A DNA stretch of 64,000 bases from Anaerofustis stercorihominis DSM 17244. GTDB lineage: Bacteria > Bacillota > Clostridia > Eubacteriales > Anaerofustaceae. Location: the NCBI RefSeq assembly GCF_000154825.1, contig NZ_DS560019.1, forward strand, positions 620,001 to 684,000, written 5' to 3'. Shown here piece by piece: positions 7,865 to 17,082 of this stretch. A program made the position numbers and the translations under genes. Each line of letters starts with the position of its first letter. Position 1 is the first letter of the stretch. Below the pieces are notes generated by a model. That model was not told the DNA's origin and ran no database searches. It worked only from the letters and a program-made list of their open reading frames with translations.

Positions 7865-10391
7865 TATATTTCTCCATCGTATTTACAAATGTTTCTATAC
7901 TCAAAGGTTTTGCAATATGCTCATTAAGACCTGCATCTTTTGCAGCTCTTATATCTTCCAAAAACGCATTTGCAGTCATCGCTATGATCGGAAGAGATTT
8001 TACATCCTCCCTATCTAATCCTCTTATCTTTTTTGTTGCCTCATACCCATTCATTACAGGCATTTGTATATCCATAAACACTAAGTCATAATAATTTGGG
8101 CTTGTATTCTTAATCTTTTCATAAGCGACTTTACCATTTTCGGCAGTATCCACATTAACTTTTGTGATTTTTAATAATTCTTTTGCAACTTCCATATTAA
8201 GCTCATTATCTTCAACAAGTAAAATTCTTTTTGTACTTAAATTCACTTTTATATTTCCATTTTTATTTTCCTTATCTACTTCATTTTTAAGGAAATAATC
8301 AAGCTGATATAAAACCCTGGATTTAACCACCGGCTTTGAGCTAAACATAGAAACACCGGCAAGCTTTGCCTCATTCTCTTTATTTGTCCACTTACCGTTA
8401 TAATAAACAGTAATAGGTGTTTTATTATTTGTAATTTTTATTATATTTTTTATATCATCAACACTGTTTACATCTTTATATTCCCAGTCAACTATGATAT
8501 TAAAATATGATTTATCTTTATTTTTTATTTTATCTAAAATAAATAATAATTTTTCTTTTGAACTTATACTTTCTACATTTAATCCAATCTCTTCCAATAT
8601 ATTTTTTATATTATTTACAAAATTATTATCATCACTCAATACTAATATATTTTTATCTATAAATCTTTTGTTGTATATTTCACTTGCATCCTGAAGTTTC
8701 ATATTCACGATTACTGTAAATTTGGAGCCTCTCCCTTTTTTACTTTCAACTACGATATCTCCGGACATCAAATCAACTATACTTTTTGTAATTGCCATCC
8801 CAAGTCCGGTACCATGAACTTTATTTATCCTGCTGTCATCGGCTCTTTCGAATGGAGCAAAAATCTTATTTATAAACTCTTCATTCATTCCGATGCCATC
8901 ATCTTTAAAAATAAACTCATATCTTCCGTACCCCTCTAAAGTAGATTTTACTTCATTTACTTTTAATTCAATATTCCCGCCTTCGGGAGTATACTTCATA
9001 GAATTCGATAAGATATTTAGAAATACCTGTCTAAGCCTTAAAGAGTCACTTATCACATCAGAATGCGTCACTCCGGAAGTATCTAAAGATAAATTTTGAT
9101 GTTTTTTGCTTATATCCGGAGAAATTATAGTAATTGCATCTTCTACCAAGTGTAACAAATTTATTTTTTCCGATGTTAATGAAAGCTTTCCGCTTTCGAT
9201 TTTAGACATATCAAGAACTTCATTTATAAGATTTAATAAATGATCGCTGGAAATTGTTATTTTATCCAAACATTCCAATATTTTATCGGGATCATTTAAA
9301 TTATTCTTTGCTATAGATGTCATACCAAAAATTGCATTCATAGGTGTTCTTATATCATGGGACATCCTAGATAAAAACTCACTCTTTGCTTCATTTGCTC
9401 TTGCAGCAGATTCATATGCTTCTTTAAGTGCTATTTTATTATTTTCTTCTTTTTGTATCATATCCTGAATATCACGAAGTGTTATAAGGATCTTTTTATG
9501 ATTTTCAAAATAACAAATCCTGCATTCTTTATGTCTCGGAGGATTTTGATTTGACCTGAAATAAACATTTAACATTTCTTTTTCACTGTTTAGTTTATTT
9601 AAAATGTTATCTAAACTCATCTGCTTTCTATATTCATCTCTGTCTTCTTCATAAATCCAATCATCTCTCAACCTATCGTTTATCTGATTTTTATAACTTA
9701 TAGGTCTTGAGAAAGAATTTTCCAGCGACGAATATTTAATAGAATATTGTTGTTTTTCCAAATCCACAATACTTAAGAATTCATAATCCGAACGTATCAT
9801 AAATTCACTTATTGCGTTAAGTTCGACATTTTGAATTTCTGTAGATTTTTCCTTAGTGACATCTTCAACAATCCCTACAACAAGTTTAGGATTTCCTTCC
9901 TCATCAAACCTAACCGTCGACAAAGTGACTCTGCACCATAAATCTCTGTCTTTTGCTTTAAAAATTGAAACAGAGGTCTTTTCACCTCTATGAATATCAT
10001 TATACATCCTGTAATAATCTTCATAATAGCTTTTATCTATATATTCTTCTGCAAAATCTATAGGCATATTATCATATTTATCTTTACAGCCATAAACTTC
10101 ACTTGTCCTCTTAGGCATTACACATAACTTTTCATCAGGATAATATGTAAAATCACAAATATTTGTATTCTCCATAGACACCCTAAGAAGAGCATTGCTT
10201 GCAGCGATTTTATCCGATAGTTCTCTGTTTTCTTTTTCAGCTTTTATATGTTTATCTATATCCAAGAAAACGCTTTGAATTATTTTATCTCCATTTTCAT
10301 CCAATATTATCTGTGCATTTCTAAGGACCCAGCAAGTCGTTCCATCTGGACGTTTTATTTTGCACTCAAAAATAATCGACTTATCGCCCGC
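7848..10391 (-). pseudogene. Hybrid sensor histidine kinase, C-terminal part of a frameshifted gene
   Basis: This frame carries the end of one PAS domain, another PAS (about residues 45-150 of the part), a HisKA domain with the phospho-acceptor box FLSRMSHDIRTPMNAIFG, an HATPase domain (N box LRQVFLNILSNSMKYTPEGG, G boxes FKDDGIGM and GTGLGMAI), a degenerate pseudo-receiver and a full receiver (LVEDNELNMEV...FMDIQMPVMNG, acceptor Asp, Lys in AKPLS). No in-frame ATG precedes the PAS sequence: upstream codons read DKSIIFECKIKRPDGTTCWV back to a TAA just before 10391. Adding one G at the junction near 10388-10391 gives a continuous RIDKAGDKSIIFEC shared with the upstream part. The gene is therefore split by a one-base loss, real or artefactual. 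Confidence 0.8.
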
Positions 10392-11050
10392 TTATCTATC
10401 CTATTTCTGTCATCTTCTACATATACATCATCTAATGTCCAAAATTCCTTTTTATAGAATTCATCTTCTGTATAACCGAGGATTTTTATAGCTTCTCTGT
10501 TTATTCTCTTGAATTTAAGTTTTCCGTCTATATATTTATACTGAGCAATACCGCATAAAACAGATTGAAATAAATCATCATATCTGTTCTTTTCGGCTTC
10601 TATTTCTTTTAGCCTTTTTTCTTTTTTTAAATTATCTTCTTTTAAATTTCTTATATCACTGATATTTTGATGATATCCTTTTATAGTATAAATACCGTTA
10701 TCTTCACTTTCCACTTTACCTGCGCATCTTACATAAATTTCACCGAGAATGGGATGGTTCCATGGATATTGCACTTCAACAAGCTTTCCGGTCGTTATGA
10801 TTTTTTCAACCGCTTCCCATACATCGTCAAGATAACTTTCATTTATCCTACTATACCAATGAGCATAACAAGCCTCGGGCTCCAAAGCTTCTTTAAGTCC
10901 GAGTAAATCGAGCATGACATCTTCGCCGTACATTTTATTAATATTATTTTTCATGTCAATCGACATCATCCAAAGTCCCGTTTTTGAAGTGGATAATACT
11001 TCACTCATCCACTCGGGGCTAAACAATTCATTATTTATTTCATTTGGCAT
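10355..11050 (-). pseudogene. Hybrid sensor histidine kinase, N-terminal PAS part of the same frameshifted gene
   Basis: About 231 residues from the ATG at 11050, which has AAGGAAGG upstream (a farther ATG at 11080 lacks a ribosome site). It contains a PAS domain (LSTSKTGLWMMSIDMKNNIN, then a PAC-like stretch ending in GYHQNISDIRNLKED), a coiled linker and most of a second PAS (CGIAQYKYIDGKLKF to DDRNRIDK). It then runs out of frame into RAISRLFLSAK and stops within the sequence that in the other frame completes the second PAS domain. It has no membrane segment, so the intact kinase would be a cytoplasmic sensor. If truly broken, this fragment alone could not signal. Confidence 0.75.
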
Positions 11051-11180
11051 TGGAATTACCTTCCTTTTATACTTAATCATAGTAGTATAAAAATTATAAA
11101 TAATTAATAAAACGTACTATTAATTAAATTATATATTCATTCTGAAAGGGTGTCAATCAAAAGCTCTTAGTATAAGTAAA

Positions 11181-11212
11181 AAAGAAAGCAACATCTATTG
11201 CTTTCTTTTTTT
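11181..11212 (-). terminator. Terminator of the CmpB-like gene
   Basis: The perfect stem AAAGAAAGCAA/TTGCTTTCTTT has a 6-base loop. It overlaps the stop codon of the minus-strand gene and is followed on that strand by a T-run. Confidence 0.8.
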
Positions 11213-12019
11213 CATATTTTCTTTAATTTCATCTAATAAATCTCTGTATTTTGAAGTTTGAATTTTAGGATGAGTCTTTAAATAACTCAAATATCTAAAC
11301 TTCATTAAATAATTTTCTATTATATCTTTTCTTTCTTCACTTAGTTCCTTAAATGCAAGTTTTTCGAGATACATATCTTCTTTGAGTCTATCTGTTTTAT
11401 CAGCAACAATAAGGGTCTCATCGGAAATATGCTTTCCAATCCCATCTGAAAATTCAAGGAGTTTATCACCTATTTGTGATAATCTCTTTAGTTTGGATTT
11501 GAACTTAAGTATTGTAGAAACAGTAAGTATAGTATCAATAATAAACAGAACTGAACATATTATGACCGCTATAAACCCTACTTCTTCGGGAATAAATGTA
11601 ACAAACGTGTATATCAAAGGATGTATTATATTTAAAACAAATACACATGCAAGTCCCCATATAATCGAAAACTCGAGACATATATATCCATTTAAGTTAA
11701 ATTTCTCTTTGGAATAATCCCACCATCTGATTGAAAAAAGTTTTTCCAACACAAAACCCGTGATAAGTTCAAGCAGAGTGGTAAATATGACAGACCCTAT
11801 GAATAATACTGTTATATTGGATTTTAAAGGCTCCAAAAAATGAATGACCAGAAGTAATCCAAATCCATATATAGGACATACTGGACCTCTTAAAAATCCT
11901 CTGTTAATAAAATGACCTTCTTTGATGGTTTGAAAGATTACTTCCGTAACCCATCCAAGAAAAGCATATATCATAAAAAAACATAAATATTCATAAATCG
12001 TATATCCCAATCCGCTCAC
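11195..12019 (-). CDS. CmpB-like membrane protein (putative ABC transporter permease family, PF06541/DUF1113 type)
   Basis: A 274-residue integral membrane protein with five or six hydrophobic segments: near residues 9-27 (CFFMIYAFLGWVTEVIF), 45-65, 70-92, 112-135 and 142-170. A charged cytoplasmic tail of about 100 residues follows. The N-terminal GWVTEVIFQTIKEGHFINRG and LRGPVCPIYGFG, and the later RWWDYS, are the hallmarks of the CmpB-like family. Automatic annotation often calls this family an ABC permease, but no ATPase partner is nearby and the function is not established. It stands alone with its own terminator. Confidence 0.75.
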   Translation of the reverse strand: MSGLGYTIYEYLCFFMIYAFLGWVTEVIFQTIKEGHFINRGFLRGPVCPIYGFGLLLVIHFLEPLKSNITVLFIGSVIFTTLLELITGFVLEKLFSIRWWDYSKEKFNLNGYICLEFSIIWGLACVFVLNIIHPLIYTFVTFIPEEVGFIAVIICSVLFIIDTILTVSTILKFKSKLKRLSQIGDKLLEFSDGIGKHISDETLIVADKTDRLKEDMYLEKLAFKELSEERKDIIENYLMKFRYLSYLKTHPKIQTSKYRDLLDEIKENMKKRKQ

Positions 12020-12080
12020 CTCTTATATGTTAAATTATGACATATTATAACAAGATACAGTTAAAAAGTAAACAAAGCAG

Positions 12081-13604
12081 CTATTTATCTATTTTATAAT
12101 CAATGGACAGCTTTCCAAAACATCTTCTTCACTTTCAAAACCATTCATATTAAGAATATCTTCTTTTGCGATAAGATTTTTCTTCCCTATATCCCAAAGA
12201 CTTTCTATTTTTTTCTTTATAATAAACTTTGACCTTAATACTGTCTACATTTTCTTCTTCTGCTTCGATATTTTCTATTGTAGCTATATCACTGACTTCT
12301 TTTGTATCAAACATATATCCGCTTACAATCACTTCACCGTCTATACTGATAGTCTGGTTCAAACTAGTAACCACAAGGTTATTTACATTGACATCAACAA
12401 ATAAATCAAGATTCTCTCCGCCGCTTATTTCTTCCTTTAATTCAAAAGGAACATTTATGGTATCAACATAATATCTGCTGTCATTATCTATATATGTGAC
12501 CACTTGAGTAACAACACTTCCCTCTACCGAAAGTATGCTTTCATCAACGGAATAATCAAATTTAACATACTCCATATCACCGATGACTCCGCCGATCATA
12601 TCGGTATCTATCAATGTTTTGCTGTTTGTGACTTTCATCTTCTTTTCAAAATCGCTTCCGAGCATTACAATACTATGTTCTTTCAAAACAGGCAGAGAAT
12701 TTCTGTTTGTGCTGTAAGCATCTTCAATTATATTTACTTCTTTCTTTTCACAGAAAAGCGTACTTGAAATCAAGTCCATGGTTATTTCGATATATGAATC
12801 TTCATCATCCATGACATATTCTCCGCTTACACTTTCCACGCTCGGTACTATATTGTAATAATCACATTTTAATTTAGGGTCTTTTTCTATAAAATGATTG
12901 ATAGGATAAATAAGCTTTTCTATCTTTGTATCGCTGTCATCCTCGAAACCAACCTTATAAATCAAAGTAACCTCTACTTTAGCACTGTATAATACTCCCA
13001 CCCCTGAAGCATTTGTATTTACATCTCTGAGTTTGGCAAATACGAATAAAACACTTACACTGTCTGATAAAGGCACATCTTTTTTAAATGTAAAAGTCTC
13101 TTTGGTGCTGTTTAAATCAAATACCGAACATATATCTGAGTTGGTCTTTATTTCAAGTCCCTCGATATTATTATCGTTCATTACGTTTATATCTTCGGGA
13201 ATAATACTGACTCCGCTTATTTTAACATTCGCGCTTACTTCTATCCTTCTTTTCTTAATGACTCTCGTTTCGATACTTGCGATACTTGCCCTTAAGTTAA
13301 ATATCTTATCCCATTTTTCACCTTCGCCAAGGTTTACAAAAAATTCGATATTCTTATCTACCGATGCTAAAGCTTCGTTTTCGCCCAAATATAATATATT
13401 AAGCTTCAAAATCCCCTTTAAAACAAACTTACCGTTTTTAAGGGCAATATTTTTTATTACCGCTTCAGTATTGCTAAGTAATATCCTTTCTATATTAGAC
13501 ATATTGTCCAATATCTTAACGTTCTCAAATACCTCTGTGACTACTTCGATATTGTCTTCTTTACTAGTTAAATTTATCTTTTTTACCATTTGTTCAAATT
13601 CCAT
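12081..13604 (-). pseudogene. sipL: SipL-like spore morphogenesis protein (SPOCS domains plus LysM), interrupted by a frameshift
   Basis: The open frame from 13604 ends at 12150 after 484 residues. It contains three SPOCS (DUF3794) modules: about residues 30-150 (ILKLNILYLGENEALASVD), 165-300 and 330-455. At an A7 run (T7 at 12208-12214 on the plus strand) dropping one base continues the protein as EKIESLWDIGKKNLIAKEDI and LNMNGFE to a TAG at 12081. That stretch matches the LysM pattern (LWDIAK...DIL..N) which closes SipL proteins. In Clostridioides SipL binds SpoIVA through LysM during coat assembly. The zero frame instead ends in a basic tail, KSLGYREEKSYRKRRYS. The slip site reads A-AAA-AAT, a possible -1 heptamer, so recoding is an alternative to mutation or sequencing error. 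Confidence 0.75.
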
Positions 13605-13824
13605 TTTAATCCTCCTAAATATACTCCTTGTAAAATATATTTATATAAAAGAAAAATATTACTTATTTACAAAAATTTAAATTATAAATGTATAAAAATT
13701 TCTATTCATGGCAAATATTTTATTAGTAACATAGTTAAGTTTTTTCAAATATTATAATATGAACCTTATAAATTTGAAAAAGACAAAATAAATTAAAATA
13801 TAGCTAAAATTGGAGTATAGAAAT

Positions 13825-14172
13825 ATGGGTGTAAAAAGAGGAGACATTTATTACGCAGATTTAAGCCCTATTGTAGGCAGCGAACAAGGAGGTCTGAGAC
13901 CTGTCCTTATTATTCAAAATGATGTAGGGAACAAACACAGTCCGACAGTTATCGTTTCGGCAATAACTTCATCAATGGATAAAGCAAAATTACCTACACA
14001 TATTTCCCTTTCGGCAAACAGCGAATTACTTAATAAAGACAGTGTAATACTTCTTGAACAAATCAGAACAATCGATAAACAAAGACTTAGAGAAAAAATA
14101 GGTCATGTAGATATGAGTACGATGAATAAAGTAAACGAAGGGCTTTCTATAAGTTTTGGAATGTTTCAGTAA
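13825..14172 (+). CDS. mazF: MazF/EndoA-type mRNA interferase toxin
   Basis: About 115 residues from the ATG at 13825, with GGAG about 10 bases upstream. The typical opening [20 protein letters not shown] and [15 protein letters not shown] is followed by [11 protein letters not shown] and the conserved [20 protein letters not shown] and IGHVD motifs of the EndoA/PemK barrel. EndoA cleaves mRNA at short U-rich sites in Bacillus. The normal mazE-like antitoxin gene is not next to it: the 205 bases upstream hold no readable small reading frame, and the downstream gene is on the other strand. The antitoxin must be elsewhere or absent. Confidence 0.93.
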   Translation: MGVKRGDIYYADLSPIVGSEQGGLRPVLIIQNDVGNKHSPTVIVSAITSSMDKAKLPTHISLSANSELLNKDSVILLEQIRTIDKQRLREKIGHVDMSTMNKVNEGLSISFGMFQ

Positions 14173-14185
14173 TTATATCAAACTT

Positions 14186-14214
14186 AAAAAGACAGATAAT
14201 ATTCTGTCTTTTTT
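14186..14214. terminator. Bidirectional terminator between mazF and the lipoprotein gene
   Basis: The stem AAAAAGACAGA/TCTGTCTTTTT has a 6-base loop and runs of A and T on either side. It serves two convergent genes. Confidence 0.85.
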
Positions 14215-14244
14215 ATTATTAAATTATATTTTGGTAAATTTAAA

Positions 14245-14721
14245 TTATGCATAATATATCTCTATCCAAGAAATACTCTGATCCAAATCAAGATAAACAA
14301 AATCTGCTTTTATATTGTTCATTTTATCGTAATAAGTACGCTTTCTCAGCGACTGCTTTTTATCCTCGGATACATCTTTAAAATCCGATCCAAGTAAATT
14401 AGTTACATCTCTTATCGTTTTAATATTTCCTTTTGAATTGATTTTAAATTCCGTTCCCTTTTCATCTAACCTTGTAAAGATAAAAGATACTTTATCTTTA
14501 TTTGTATTTATTAAAAGCTCATCAAACTTATATCTATAATCCCCGGAATACTTATTACTCCTGGTATATTTTGAAAAATCTATTTTATTTATATCACTGC
14601 CCATTTTTATATTATCTACAGTTAAATTTGATAAATCAACATGTTCCGATTTTGAATAAGAACAGCCTGTCAACAAACCCATAATCAAAAGTATCATAAC
14701 TACTATTTTTGTTCTTTTCAT
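14245..14721 (-). CDS. Small lipoprotein of unknown function
   Basis: A 158-residue protein with a type II signal peptide: basic MKRTK, hydrophobic core IVVMILLIMG, and lipobox LLTGC with the modified Cys at residue 20. The mature part is charged and soluble, with Lys/Asp/Tyr-rich strands and no domain I recognise. It would be anchored to the outer face of the membrane. It is transcribed divergently from the XRE/membrane-protein pair, with both palindromic operators lying in the shared upstream region, so it may share that control. Confidence 0.75.
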   Translation of the reverse strand: MKRTKIVVMILLIMGLLTGCSYSKSEHVDLSNLTVDNIKMGSDINKIDFSKYTRSNKYSGDYRYKFDELLINTNKDKVSFIFTRLDEKGTEFKINSKGNIKTIRDVTNLLGSDFKDVSEDKKQSLRKRTYYDKMNNIKADFVYLDLDQSISWIEIYYA

Positions 14722-14807
14722 TATGCCCTCCGCTAATTTGTTAAGTAAGTATATGCTCCATTTATTATTTTTAAGTTATACGATAATTAAATTATTATTA
14801 TAAATAT

Positions 14808-14874
14808 ATGTAAAGCACACTTGACATATATTATTTTGTATTGTATTATATATAATGTAAAGTATACTTAACAT
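14808..14874 (+). promoter_or_regulatory. Promoter with two 20-bp palindromic operators for the XRE/membrane-protein operon
   Basis: Two related palindromes of the form ATGT-N-AAG-NNNN-CTT-N-ACAT lie at 14808-14827 and 14855-14874 (17 of 20 bases identical). The second has the perfect core AAGTATACTT. Between and under them is a promoter: TTGACA at 14821-14826, 17-base spacer, TATTAT at 14844-14849. One operator overlaps the -35 box and the other covers the transcription start region, the geometry of a repressor site pair. The XRE protein encoded just downstream is the obvious candidate ligand. Confidence 0.7.
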
Positions 14875-14896
14875 TATATATAAGGAGGGAGTTACC

Positions 14897-15097
14897 ATTA
14901 AAAATAAAATAAATGAACTAAGAAAAATAAATTCAATGACCCAAATAGAATTGGCAAAGAAATTAAGTGTATCCAGACAAACTATAATATCTTTAGAGAA
15001 TGGGAAATATAACCCTTCTATAATGCTTGCTTATAAAATAGCAAAGATATTTGATTTAACTATAGAAGATGTTTTTATTTTTGAGGAGGAAGAATAA
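14897..15097 (+). CDS. Small XRE-family transcriptional regulator with a non-canonical ATT start
   Basis: 66 codons that the usual start rules miss. AAGGAGGGA at 14882-14890 is followed at the right distance by ATT AAA AAT AAA, with no ATG, GTG or TTG available. The protein reads [20 protein letters not shown], then [18 protein letters not shown], a complete helix-turn-helix of the Cro/cI (HTH_3) type. It ends [10 protein letters not shown], the tail of the short stand-alone YozG-like repressors. Its TAA shares one base with the ATG of the next gene, so the two are coupled. ATT initiation is rare but known (infC). A point change from ATG is the alternative. Confidence 0.8.
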   Translation: MKNKINELRKINSMTQIELAKKLSVSRQTIISLENGKYNPSIMLAYKIAKIFDLTIEDVFIFEEEE

Positions 15098-15498
15098 TGA
15101 AGAAATATAATAATATGAAGAAAGTATTTATAATTTTATTTTTAACAGCAGTTATATTCTTAATATTTAGTATAGTAAAACAGAACTATTACATTATGGG
15201 ATTTACGACTTCGATTTCATTATGCAGTTTAATATGCCTTATAAGTTATAAAATAAAAGAAAAAAACAAAGATAAATTTGAAGCAATGATAAACGAATTT
15301 GAAGATGAAAGACTTATATTTATAGAAAACAGTGCAAAATCCATGACTTTAAATTTAAGTATTTATATACTTGCAATAGGATGTTTTATAACGGGACTAA
15401 TGGAATATAAAGAAATATCGATATTTTTAAGTATTCCAATGACAGTAATATTAGTTTTGTATTTAGGTTCATATTTATATTATAAAAAGAAATACTAA
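15097..15498 (+). CDS. Small four-helix membrane protein (DUF2178-like), partner of the XRE regulator
   Basis: 133 residues with four hydrophobic segments, paired as about 9-26 (VFIILFLTAVIFLIFSI) with 31-50, and 88-104 with 109-127. The central cytoplasmic loop holds FEDERLIFIENSAKSMT. A D-E-R followed by an Ile/Ala helix is the mark of DUF2178-like proteins, which are habitually encoded next to small XRE repressors in Firmicutes. Function is unknown. Start and stop are clean and the gene overlaps the regulator by one base. Confidence 0.75.
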   Translation: MKKYNNMKKVFIILFLTAVIFLIFSIVKQNYYIMGFTTSISLCSLICLISYKIKEKNKDKFEAMINEFEDERLIFIENSAKSMTLNLSIYILAIGCFITGLMEYKEISIFLSIPMTVILVLYLGSYLYYKKKY

Positions 15499-15505
15499 AA
15501 ACCTC

Positions 15506-15536
15506 TTGACTCTCCCGTAACTGGAGGGAATAAAAT
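15506..15536 (+). promoter_or_regulatory. MerR-type promoter/operator with 19-bp spacer
   Basis: TTGACT (-35, 15506-15511) and TAAAAT (-10, 15531-15536) are separated by 19 bases, CTCCCGTAACTGGAGGGAA, instead of 17. The spacer contains the dyad CTCC-N-GTWAC-N-GGAG that MerR-family activators bind and distort. It lies 20 bases upstream of the merR-type gene, which implies autoregulation. Confidence 0.88.
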
Positions 15537-15555
15537 TTAGTTAGGGAGGAAAGAC

Positions 15556-16359
15556 ATGTACAAGATAGGTCAATTTTCAATACTTTGCAGAACACCTATA
15601 AAGACTTTAAGATATTACGATGAAATAAATCTTTTAAAACCGGAAAAAGTAGATGAGTGTACAAACTATAGATTGTATACAACAAACCAACTGATTCAAA
15701 TACATTATATCAACTCATTAAGACAAATAGGATTCTCAATAAAAGATATAAAGTCAATCATGTCCGGTCATGATGTGGGACTTATATTAAACAGTAAAAA
15801 AAGTGAACTGCAAAAAGAACTTATCGAAATAAACAATAAACTTTCCAAACTGAATTTTATTTTAGATGAAAAAGAGGAGAAAGTTTTAATGGAATATCAA
15901 GCTGTGATAAAAAACACACCGGAATGTATCGTATATTCAAAAAAAATGATACTGCCAAACAATGATGCACTTTTTACTTTGATACCCGAACTTGGAAAAA
16001 AAGTGCAAAAAGCAAACCCGGATCTTAAATGTTTGAAACCGGAATATTGTTTTGTAGTTCAAATGGATAAAGAATATAAAGAAAAAAATATAAGTATTGA
16101 GTACTGTGAAGCCGTAACAGACTACGGAAACGAAACCGACGGTATAGAATTCAAGATGATAGAAAGCATAAAAGTAGCCAGCGCCATGCATAGAGGAAGT
16201 TATGATAGTATTTCAAATGTATTTAACTTCTTGTTTAAATGGATAAATGAAAATAATTATGAAATAAGGGATTACCCGAGACTTAGTTATATAGACAGGA
16301 TATGGAACAAAGATAGCGAAAATGAATGGCTTACAGAATTACAAATACCAATAAGATAA
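15556..16359 (+). CDS. MerR family transcriptional regulator with GyrI-like effector-binding domain
   Basis: 267 residues. Residues 1-70 are a winged helix of the MerR type (MYKIGQFSILCRTPIKTLRYYDE begins the motif; YRLYTTNQL is the wing). A coiled dimerisation helix follows (about 80-115), then a GyrI/BmrR-type ligand domain (VLMEYQAVIKNTPECIVYSK to the C terminus, including IDRIW). BmrR-like proteins sense small lipophilic or cationic compounds and activate efflux genes. No pump is adjacent here and a terminator follows directly, so the target beyond itself is unknown. Confidence 0.92.
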   Translation: MYKIGQFSILCRTPIKTLRYYDEINLLKPEKVDECTNYRLYTTNQLIQIHYINSLRQIGFSIKDIKSIMSGHDVGLILNSKKSELQKELIEINNKLSKLNFILDEKEEKVLMEYQAVIKNTPECIVYSKKMILPNNDALFTLIPELGKKVQKANPDLKCLKPEYCFVVQMDKEYKEKNISIEYCEAVTDYGNETDGIEFKMIESIKVASAMHRGSYDSISNVFNFLFKWINENNYEIRDYPRLSYIDRIWNKDSENEWLTELQIPIR

Positions 16360-16362
16360 AAT

Positions 16363-16391
16363 AAAAAGACTGCTATAAGCAGTCTTTTTTG
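16363..16391 (+). terminator. Terminator of the merR-type gene
   Basis: The stem AAAAAGACTGCT/AGCAGTCTTTTT has a 3-base loop and a T6 tail, directly after the stop codon. Confidence 0.9.
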
Positions 16392-16503
16392 TTTTGTACT
16401 ATACTTAAATTTAAAGTTCTATTATTAAATAAAAAAATAATTCATTTTTTATTACATTTTATCTGTATTATAAAGCAGTTTATTTTCTATGTATTTATAA
16501 TAT

Positions 16504-16527
16504 AAAAAAACTACCTAATCGGTAGTT
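16504..16527 (-). terminator. Terminator of the tRNA cluster
   Basis: On the minus strand, AACTACC/GGTAGTT with a 5-base loop is followed by T7. It lies 12 bases beyond the 3' end of tRNA-Glu. Confidence 0.8.
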
Positions 16528-16539
16528 ATAATTCTAACT

Positions 16540-16614
16540 TGGTGACCCCTAGGAGAATCGAACTCCTGTTTTCGCCGTGAAAGGGCGACGTCTTAACCGC
16601 TTGACCAAGGGGCC
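16540..16614 (-). tRNA. tRNA-Glu (anticodon TTC)
   Basis: The reverse complement starts GGCCCCTTGGTCAAGCGGTT and ends AGGGGTCACCA, giving a 7-bp acceptor stem with one G-U pair and an encoded CCA. The anticodon loop CTTTCAC holds TTC. The D arm and the T arm (GTTCGATTC) are normal. It is third in a three-tRNA transcript. Confidence 0.95.
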
Positions 16615-16621
16615 TTATATA

Positions 16622-16698
16622 TGGTAGCGGGAATAGGATTTGAACCTACGACACCACGGGTATGAACCGTGTGCTCTAGCCAACTGAGCTATCCCGCC
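16622..16698 (-). tRNA. tRNA-Met (elongator, anticodon CAT)
   Basis: The reverse complement starts GGCGGGATAGCTCAGTTGGC and ends TTCCCGCTACCA. The acceptor is a paired stem beginning G-C, CCA is encoded, the anticodon loop is TTCATAC and the T loop is GTTCAAATC. It lacks the initiator features found in its neighbour, so it is the elongator Met tRNA (a CAT tRNA-Ile2 cannot be wholly excluded). Confidence 0.9.
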
Positions 16699-16710
16699 AT
16701 ATTATCTTTT

Positions 16711-16786
16711 TGGTTGCGGGGACAGGACTTGAACCTGCGACCTCCGGGTTATGAGCCCGACGAGCTGCCAACTGCTCCACCCCGCG
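16711..16786 (-). tRNA. tRNA-fMet (initiator, anticodon CAT)
   Basis: The reverse complement starts CGCGGGGTGGAGCAGTTGGC. It has the unpaired C1 against A72 and the three G-C pairs at the base of the anticodon stem (GGGCTCATAACCC) that define initiator tRNA. CCA is encoded. It is first in the cluster, next to the promoter. Confidence 0.95.
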
Positions 16787-16798
16787 TCAGTACACAAT

Positions 16799-16828
16799 AT
16801 TATAGTCCACATAACATAGACTTGTCAA
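16799..16828 (-). promoter_or_regulatory. Consensus promoter of the tRNA cluster
   Basis: On the minus strand, TTGACA (16828-16823), an 18-base spacer and TATAAT (16804-16799) end 12 bases before the 5' end of tRNA-fMet. Both hexamers are perfect consensus, as expected for a stable-RNA promoter. Confidence 0.9.
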
Positions 16829-17082
16829 GTATTTTTTTTATTTTTTTAACAATATTTTAAGTGGGATAACTTAGCATTAATAATATACTATAAATAGTAT
16901 TATAAGTCAATTATTCCCATTTATTTTATTATATATACCTTAATTTACGATATTTATGAATTACAAATCAAATATAATAAGTCGAAAAATAAATTATCTT
17001 GTTACTACTCGGTTTATATATTATAATTAAACATATAGACAATTATATATAATAAAATATTAGCTAAAGTAAGGTGAATAAT

